Shown in pieces: positions 1-4,268 of a stretch of DNA of 7,220 nucleotides (position 1 is its first letter; each line of letters starts with the position of its first letter). The DNA is from Armatimonadota bacterium (lineage in GTDB: Bacteria; Armatimonadota; Hebobacteria; CAIYQO01): contig JAKIYB010000123.1 in NCBI GenBank assembly GCA_022708765.1, positions 1-7,220 of the forward strand. The letters are read 5' to 3'. The notes below the pieces were generated by a model that saw nothing but the letters and a program-made list of their open reading frames with translations, did not search any database and was not told the DNA's origin. The position numbers were made by a program, and so were the translations under genes.

Positions 1-31
1 GTTTTACCGACAGGGGAAGTAACGGATCGTC

Positions 32-391
32 TTACTCCCCCACCGTCCGCCGGTCCGCGCTGTCAAACGCGATGGCGAGGATGGCCAGATCATCCCCGAT
101 ATTGCGGGCGTTGTGGTTGAGGTTGGGTGGCACGGTGATGACGTCGCCGGTGGTCATCGTCACTTCCTCATCGCCGAAGGTATGGACGATGGTGCCCTGC
201 AGCACGTGGAGCACCTCGCTGCAGTTCGGGTGGGAGTGCCGGGGGTTCGCCTGCCCGGGGAGTATCTCGCAGATACCCACCGTCATGCTGGCGGAGTTCC
301 CCAGCGCCGTTGACGCCTTCCAGATGAGACGCCCCCATTCCATCTCCTGCACCTGCGTCTCCGTGGCGGTCAACAGGTTGATCGTATTCAT
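32..391 (-). CDS. Small single-domain cupin protein, last gene of the operon
   Basis: This encodes a 119-residue single-domain cupin, probably cytoplasmic (no signal peptide or membrane segment). Cupin motif 1 is clear: R51-H52-S53-H54, then E59 and, after six residues, G66. This supplies the two His and one Glu of the usual metal site. Motif 2 follows as G82-D83, P88/P89 and the fourth ligand H93. The hydrophobic strand pattern between and after the motifs fits one beta-barrel, and the length is typical for the family. I chose the ATG at 391-389 over the in-frame GTG at 406 because an AAGGAGA ribosome-binding site lies just upstream (396-402). This ATG overlaps the stop of the oxidoreductase gene as ATGA, a sign of translational coupling. 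Such cupins are enzymes (isomerases, dioxygenases) or ligand binders. The operon suggests a role in sugar or keto-acid conversion, but the substrate cannot be read from the sequence. Confidence 0.88.
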   Translation of the reverse strand: MNTINLLTATETQVQEMEWGRLIWKASTALGNSASMTVGICEILPGQANPRHSHPNCSEVLHVLQGTIVHTFGDEEVTMTTGDVITVPPNLNHNARNIGDDLAILAIAFDSADRRTVGE

Positions 392-1392
392 GCAGTCTCC
401 TTCCACGCGACGACGCGCAGCGGTTCGTATCGCACCTCAACAGCCTCGCCGCCTGCGGCGGAGGCGAGGATAGCCTCGTACAGCACCATCGTCTTATAAC
501 TCTCGTAGATATTCGACCGCGTGGTGCGCCCTTCGCGGATCGCGGCCAGAAAGTCCACAATCTCCGCCAGGTGCCCGGTGTCGTTACCGCTGTCCCCCGC
601 GCTGGTGAACGTCGGAGGTTCGCGCCACTCCGTGCATGAACCGGCTTCCGTGATGCGCCAGGACGAGGAGTTGTGCACGGTCATGAAGTTACCGCCGCGC
701 ACGGTGATCTCCACTTCCTCCGTGGGGATGCTAAACGACCGGCCATCAGCAAATGTGAATGACCCGACGGCGCCGTTGCGGAACTGCAGGCTGACGGCAT
801 AGGCGTCCGGCCCTTTAACAAAGGCAAATACGCGCTCCACATCCCCGAAGAGATAGCCGGCCAGATCTATAATATGCAGGCAAAAGTCAAAGAGAAAGGA
901 CCCGCGTAGCGTATCATTAGCATACTGTGCGGCGCAGTAGTCGAAGGAGATGGCATACAGGTCATCCGCCGCGAACTGGTCGATCCACGCCTTCGCGCGA
1001 GTGTAGGCGGTGGTGTACCGCTTCTTGAATGCGGTCATGCAGAGCATTCCGGTTTCCGCGGCTACCTGGGCGACGGCCAGAGTGGCAGCGGCGGACGGCG
1101 CTGGCGGCTTTTCCGTGTAGACGGGGATGCCGCGGCGCATCGCCACTTGAGCGAGCGTTGCGTGATGGTCCATGTCAATGCAGATGATCACGCCGTCGGG
1201 CTTTTCAGCCTCGACCATCGTCTCCATCTCCTGGTAGACGGCCCCGCCGAAGCGCCGGGCATTGCGCGCGGCTTTCTCCTGGTCCAGATCGCACACGCCG
1301 ACCAGTTCCGCGCCGGCCAGGCCGATATACGGATAGATACGGCGGGAAGACAAATTCCCCGCGCCGACAATACACAGACGTGGATCAGACAT
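388..1392 (-). CDS. Gfo/Idh/MocA family NAD(P)-dependent oxidoreductase
   Basis: A 334-residue protein of the usual length for this family, which oxidises or reduces hydroxyl groups of sugars, inositols and related compounds with NAD(P). The N-terminal Rossmann fold begins at once: strand residues 5-9, glycine motif G10-A-G12, and the acidic end of beta-2 at C34-D35. The family Glu-Lys-Pro motif is at 94-96, followed by P97 instead of the common small residue. The C-terminal alpha/beta domain carries a D169-x3-H173 pair followed by D176, matching the catalytic Asp/His region. The longer reading frame reaches 1503, but those extra residues overlap the upstream gene and precede the Rossmann strand. 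The ATG at 1392 has a strong AAGGAGG site six bases upstream (1399-1405). It overlaps the preceding stop by eight bases, and its own stop overlaps the next start (ATGA), so it sits mid-operon. Cofactor preference and substrate are unknown. Confidence 0.93.
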   Translation of the reverse strand: MSDPRLCIVGAGNLSSRRIYPYIGLAGAELVGVCDLDQEKAARNARRFGGAVYQEMETMVEAEKPDGVIICIDMDHHATLAQVAMRRGIPVYTEKPPAPSAAATLAVAQVAAETGMLCMTAFKKRYTTAYTRAKAWIDQFAADDLYAISFDYCAAQYANDTLRGSFLFDFCLHIIDLAGYLFGDVERVFAFVKGPDAYAVSLQFRNGAVGSFTFADGRSFSIPTEEVEITVRGGNFMTVHNSSSWRITEAGSCTEWREPPTFTSAGDSGNDTGHLAEIVDFLAAIREGRTTRSNIYESYKTMVLYEAILASAAGGEAVEVRYEPLRVVAWKETA

Positions 1393-2158
1393 AGCCAACC
1401 TCCTTGAGCAGCCGCTCCGAATAGACACGCGCCTCACCGAGCCAGCGAAGCGTCTGCTCCACATTAGCCCCCTCGACTTCCATCTCGACGACGAACTCGC
1501 CACCGTAGCCGATAGCCTTCAGGCAGCCGAACATGTGCCGCAAATCCAACTCCCCCTCGCCGAAAGGCACTTCCCTGCCATTTTTCATATCGCGAAAATG
1601 GACCAGTCCAATGGTACTGCGGGTGCTGAGCAGTTCAAAACCATCTTCCCAGCGCTCGCCGGCGCGCACGAACTGCCCCACTTCCAACAACGTCTGCATG
1701 CGCGGGTCATCAATGCCCACCAATACTTCCCGAAAGTCGGCTACGGTAGATAGTGGCGTGCCGTGGTGATTCTGCAGCACCGGGACCACGCCCAGCCCAT
1801 CAATCGCATCGAGGTAGCGCGGCGCGGCCGCGATATACGTCGCCCGGCTGCTCGCTTTGAAAAGTACGCGCGTGGCGCCCAGCTTCCGCGCGAATCGGGT
1901 AGCTTCGACCGCGCGCACGAGCGTCGCATTAACGTCACGCTCGTCTACTGGCGGCAAGTGCATTGAACTGAACACGATGCCATGATGGTCGCCCATTGCC
2001 CGATAGACCGCCGGATCCTGGTCGAGTGCCACGGCGGACGCCGCCCAACTGGTGAATACCTCGAACTTCCGGTATCCCAGTGCGGCATAACGCTGTAGCG
2101 CGTCCTCCATGGGAAGCGTCGGGGTGCTGCAGGGGCTGACGACCAGATGATCTGTCAT
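1385..2158 (-). CDS. Sugar phosphate isomerase/epimerase-like TIM-barrel protein
   Basis: A 257-residue protein resembling the AP-endonuclease-2/xylose-isomerase-like TIM barrels (sugar phosphate isomerase/epimerase, IolE/IolH-like). Visible signatures are the SSMHLPP strand end at 64-70, QNHHG at 129-133, LEVGQ at 158-162, the HFRD strand at 187-190 followed by the family-typical VPFGEGELD loop (197-205), and VVEME at 223-227. In many relatives the metal ligands are Glu, Asp/His, His and Glu. Here the strand-5 Glu position looks like Q129, and the usual Asp-x-x-His pair looks like E159-V-G-Q162, so the site is altered. Two in-frame ATGs exist. I prefer 2158 because GGAG lies six bases upstream of it (2165-2168); the start at 2170 would leave only seven bases after the regulator stop. 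The gene lies between the regulator and a Gfo/Idh/MocA gene, a pairing typical of cyclitol or rare-sugar catabolism. The exact reaction is not assignable. Confidence 0.87.
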   Translation of the reverse strand: MTDHLVVSPCSTPTLPMEDALQRYAALGYRKFEVFTSWAASAVALDQDPAVYRAMGDHHGIVFSSMHLPPVDERDVNATLVRAVEATRFARKLGATRVLFKASSRATYIAAAPRYLDAIDGLGVVPVLQNHHGTPLSTVADFREVLVGIDDPRMQTLLEVGQFVRAGERWEDGFELLSTRSTIGLVHFRDMKNGREVPFGEGELDLRHMFGCLKAIGYGGEFVVEMEVEGANVEQTLRWLGEARVYSERLLKEVGYV

Positions 2159-2177
2159 ACCTGTCTCCATTCACACG

Positions 2178-2723
2178 CTATTCCGGTAGAGTGAAAATTG
2201 CCAGATAGGTGACGTGACTCGTAATCGGCGTTAAATCATGCATGTCCAACGCGTCGAAATACAGGCTGTCACCAGGACGAAGGTAGTACGTCTGATCACC
2301 AACACGATAAGTCATTTCGCCTGCGAGCATATAAATGAACTCATCTCCGGTATGCGAGAGTCCGTGCGGCGTCACCTGCCCACGTTCGGCGGTGATGAGA
2401 AATGGCTGCATGCGCTTGTTCGTGCGGCTAGCCGCAAAGGCATAGTACGCATACCCCATATCCGTCCGCGGCCAGGTTGTCGTATGTAACGCGTCACTGG
2501 ATGTATAAACGGTAGTGCTCATCTGCTGTTCGTCCAGCAACGCCGCCGCGCTCACCCCTAGGGCATGCGCGATTTTCGTCAACGTAGCCAGCGCCGGTTG
2601 GCATGCACCGGATTCGATCTTTGACAACAAACCTTTCGTACAACCGCATGCATCCGCAATCTGCTGTTGCGTCTGCTGCTGCTGTCGGCGGATTTTCCGT
2701 ATGCGAGAACCTGGAATACTCAT
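2178..2723 (-). CDS. XRE-family transcriptional regulator with C-terminal cupin sensor domain
   Basis: A 181-residue one-component regulator. Residues 7-62 form an XRE/Cro-C1 helix-turn-helix, recognisable from QQQIADACGCTKGLLSKIE (the IA and LLSKIESG landmarks of helices 2 and 3) and the trailing LATLTKIAHALGV helix. Residues 105-178 form a cupin barrel: H124 and E128 with G135 in motif 1, then RPGD at 149-152 and H162 in motif 2. One of the usual HxH histidines appears displaced (H120 rather than residue 122). This is the architecture of regulators that bind a small ligand in the cupin and switch repression of an adjacent catabolic operon. It is the first gene of the leftward operon, 19 bases before the next start, so autoregulation is likely. 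Helix 1 is unusually glutamine-rich (QQQQTQQQ, 14-21), encoded by a CAG/CAA run. No Shine-Dalgarno precedes the ATG, so the transcript may be leaderless. Confidence 0.92.
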   Translation of the reverse strand: MSIPGSRIRKIRRQQQQTQQQIADACGCTKGLLSKIESGACQPALATLTKIAHALGVSAAALLDEQQMSTTVYTSSDALHTTTWPRTDMGYAYYAFAASRTNKRMQPFLITAERGQVTPHGLSHTGDEFIYMLAGEMTYRVGDQTYYLRPGDSLYFDALDMHDLTPITSHVTYLAIFTLPE

Positions 2724-2741
2724 AGTGTATTTTGTATCACT
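2724..2741 (-). promoter_or_regulatory. Candidate -10 region and operator-like element immediately upstream of the regulator gene
   Basis: Reading leftward, the 18 bases before the regulator ATG contain AGTG and CACT as outer inverted tetramers around an AT-rich core with a direct ATAC...ATAC repeat. A weak -10-like TACAAA lies seven bases before the ATG, with no ribosome-binding site in between. This would suit an autoregulated promoter giving a leaderless message. The match to a promoter is poor and no good -35 was found, so this is only a candidate. Confidence 0.3.
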
Positions 2742-2777
2742 CTGTTATGTGGGAACTCAGTAATGCGGTGACTGCCT

Positions 2778-2794
2778 CCCCGATGCATTCGGGG
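2778..2794. repeat. Short GC-rich hairpin
   Basis: CCCCGA (2778-2783) and TCGGGG (2789-2794) are perfect inverted arms around the five-base loop TGCAT. GCC and GGC just outside could extend the stem across a small internal mismatch. No T-run follows on either strand, so it does not look like an intrinsic terminator. It may be part of the 5' leader or promoter region of the regulator gene, or of the repeat element just downstream. Confidence 0.45.
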
Positions 2795-2838
2795 CTGGCT
2801 CCTCCGAAAATCCCCCGCCATCCGTTCGAGCGCGCGGC

Positions 2839-2927
2839 AATACATGGTGACAGGCACGAACTATCCGCTGCTCGACGCGGCGCCGGATTATCCATACCGC
2901 GAAAATTCGTGCCTGTTAGCATGTATT
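2839..2927. repeat. REPIN/MITE-like element: two inverted 22-base arms around a 45-base centre
   Basis: The left arm at 2839-2860 (core GGTGACAGGCACGAA) and the right arm at 2906-2927 (core TTCGTGCCTGTTAGC) are reverse complements at 20 of 22 positions, separated by 45 bases. The total of 89 bases with two inverted REP-sized arms is the geometry of a REPIN or a very short non-autonomous element mobilised by a REP-associated tyrosine transposase. No target duplication or transposase is visible here, and one copy cannot show that it is dispersed in the genome. Confidence 0.5.
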
Positions 2928-3060
2928 TCACCAACAGCCGCCTGCCCTCAACACGAGAGCCTTTCCACCAAAAGATGGTGCCACCGCCACGGACGGCAAG
3001 GCAACGTTACATCATTGTCACCGAATAATCCGCTGCGCACGTATAAGGCACACAACATAA

Positions 3061-3095
3061 TAGAGTAGTATTCAACCATGTTGAATACTACTCTA
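3061..3095. repeat. Perfect 35-base palindrome (16-base arms, 3-base centre)
   Basis: The arm TAGAGTAGTATTCAAC (3061-3076) is repeated exactly in reverse complement at 3080-3095, with CAT between. The stem is AT-rich and no T-run follows it, so it is a poor terminator. It lies about 130 bases upstream of the WbsX-like start and abuts a CATAAT hexamer (3056-3061). An operator for a dimeric or tetrameric regulator is the simplest reading. An RNA hairpin or a transposon-related site are alternatives. Confidence 0.75.
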
Positions 3096-3185
3096 CCGCG
3101 ATGAAAAAGTCAAGCCATCGCCGTTGTTACACATCATCGCCGACATGCTTCAACGGAAATCGTTATCACTGTTTTCAGCGAACGT

Positions 3186-3193
3186 GCTATCAT
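3186..3193 (+). promoter_or_regulatory. Extended -10 promoter candidate for the WbsX-like gene
   Basis: The TATCAT hexamer at 3188-3193 matches the sigma-70 -10 consensus at five of six positions and is preceded by TG one base upstream (TGCTATCAT, TG at 3185-3186), the extended -10 form. No strong -35 is present at 17 bases (ATCACT at 3165-3170), which is acceptable for extended -10 promoters. Transcription would begin near 3200, leaving a leader of about 28 bases before the ATG. Confidence 0.45.
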
Positions 3194-3215
3194 GTTTGGA
3201 TCACCTGATTACATT

Positions 3216-3219
3216 GGAG
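3216..3219 (+). promoter_or_regulatory. Ribosome-binding site fixing the WbsX-like gene start
   Basis: GGAG at 3216-3219 lies eight bases before the ATG at 3228. The earlier in-frame ATG at 3192 overlaps the predicted -10 hexamer and has no ribosome-binding site, so 3228 is preferred. Confidence 0.7.
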
Positions 3220-3227
3220 TGCCCCCT

Positions 3228-4268
3228 ATGACTGAATCAACCTCGGATAGCTTTGCTCCACGCCCAACCGTCGGCGCAATACGCTGGGATGCCTGGAGCG
3301 GCGGGGCGGTTACCCAGCAAGTCGAGCAGACACTCGCACCCGCGAGATACCACGCGCGCCTGCCCTGGTTTGCTGAGGTACTTGGCGATGGTCGCGTGCG
3401 CCTTGATGGCGGCCGGCAAGCGATCATGGACCGGGAGATTGCGTATGCCGCGGATGCCGGCCTGGATTACTGGGCATTCCTGCTCTATCCCGAACACACC
3501 GATATGAGCGATGCATTGCGCAAGTATCGCAGCAGTCCCATACGCCGGCGGATAAATTTTTGTGTGATTCTGCATAATGCTTTTGGGGTGAATGACGAAC
3601 AGTGGCCGCGTGAGCGTAACCGCACAGTCGAACTGCTGCGCGAGCCTGGTTACCAGACCGTTTGCGGTGGCCGCCCCCTGGTGTATGCTTTTGCGGTGCG
3701 CCATCACGGCGCCTTTCCAGCGGCACGTTTCACCGAGTTCCGCCAGGCTGCGCAGGCAGCCGGTATTGAGCCCTATTACATTTATATGGGTTGGAATCCG
3801 GCGGATGATTATGCCGCAATGTCACCGTTGGGCTTTGACGCGGTTTCCCATTACGCCTGCGGCAGCGACGACGCGACCTATACGGCTCTGTGTCAACGAG
3901 TTGAAGCCGGCTTCTGGCAGCGGGCAGCGGATTCGCGTGTTCCATACGTGCCGTTAGTCACCACGGGTTGGGAGAAAAATCCGCGCAAAGATCATCCGGT
4001 CTCCTGGGAGTTGGATCACGATTATCACCGCCAAGCCGTCTTTCCCTCGATAGCTGAACCGGTGGAAATTGCGGCCCACCTTGGCAACGCTCTGACATTT
4101 GTGACAAACCACACTGTGTTGTGCCCCACTAATACCATCATCACTTATGCCTGGAATGAGCATGACGAAGGCGGTTGGTTGTGTCCAACCTGGACATTCG
4201 ACGGCACGCCGAATACCGAACGCCTTGATGCCGTCCGCGCGCTGCTCGGTAATACCAGCGACCGGTAA
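3228..4268 (+). CDS. WbsX/GH99-like domain protein
   Basis: A 346-residue protein with no signal peptide, resembling the WbsX glycosyltransferase-like / glycoside hydrolase family 99-like group, a TIM barrel linked to glycan synthesis or cleavage. Supporting stretches are YHARLPWFAE (41-50), MDREIAYAADAGLDYWAFLLYPE (67-89; these relatives have an M-x-x-x-I-x-x-A-x-x-x-G-I/L-D-x-F/W run), the NFCVILHN strand (110-117), YIYMGWN (184-190) and the C-terminal YAWNEHDEGGWLCPT (307-321), the AWNE-x-x-EGG-x-x-x-PT signature near the end of these proteins. E311 and E314 in that signature are candidate acidic functional residues (inference). It is divergent from the regulator operon and convergent with the large gene to its right, whose reading frame overlaps its last 124 bases. 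With no glycosyltransferase or polysaccharide-export genes nearby, a hydrolase or orphan role is as plausible as O-antigen synthesis. Confidence 0.75.
   Translation: MTESTSDSFAPRPTVGAIRWDAWSGGAVTQQVEQTLAPARYHARLPWFAEVLGDGRVRLDGGRQAIMDREIAYAADAGLDYWAFLLYPEHTDMSDALRKYRSSPIRRRINFCVILHNAFGVNDEQWPRERNRTVELLREPGYQTVCGGRPLVYAFAVRHHGAFPAARFTEFRQAAQAAGIEPYYIYMGWNPADDYAAMSPLGFDAVSHYACGSDDATYTALCQRVEAGFWQRAADSRVPYVPLVTTGWEKNPRKDHPVSWELDHDYHRQAVFPSIAEPVEIAAHLGNALTFVTNHTVLCPTNTIITYAWNEHDEGGWLCPTWTFDGTPNTERLDAVRALLGNTSDR

Larger units (their letters stand above)
2724..3227. other. Divergent intergenic region of 504 bases between the leftward operon and the rightward WbsX-like gene
   Basis: No convincing gene was found. 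The open frames here (for example 2732-3028 plus strand and 2737-2934 minus strand) lack recognisable protein features and run through the inverted repeats. The region holds, from left to right, the regulator's upstream element, a small GC hairpin (2778-2794), a REPIN-like inverted pair (2839-2927), a perfect palindrome (3061-3095) and the extended -10 promoter of the rightward gene (3186-3193). Its richness in dyad symmetry contrasts with the tightly packed operon beside it. Confidence 0.8.

Noticed and set aside
1..31. Terminator downstream of the cupin gene
   Set aside because: Only 31 bases are available and no stem or T-run is visible; the operon may continue past the window edge.
72..473. 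Plus-strand open frame of 133 codons opposite the cupin gene
   Set aside because: Arginine/proline-rich composition with no domain, antisense to a clear cupin with all its metal ligands.
1393..1503. 37-residue N-terminal extension of the Gfo/Idh/MocA protein
   Set aside because: Ser/Arg-rich, overlaps the upstream gene, and precedes the Rossmann strand; the ATG at 1392 has a strong AAGGAGG site.
2732..3028. 98-codon plus-strand open frame in the divergent intergenic region
   Set aside because: It runs through the hairpin and both REPIN-like arms, lacks a ribosome-binding site and shows no protein-like pattern.
3061..3095. Palindrome as an intrinsic terminator
   Set aside because: The stem is AT-rich, no T-run follows on either strand, and no gene ends nearby.
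3116..3142. Short direct repeat CATCGCCG (3116-3123 and 3135-3142) as a CRISPR or iteron fragment
   Set aside because: Only two copies of eight bases with no periodic continuation; expected by chance at this length.
3237..3707. Minus-strand open frame of 156 codons opposite the WbsX-like gene
   Set aside because: The plus-strand product carries the family signatures and a good ribosome-binding site; the opposite frame has neither.
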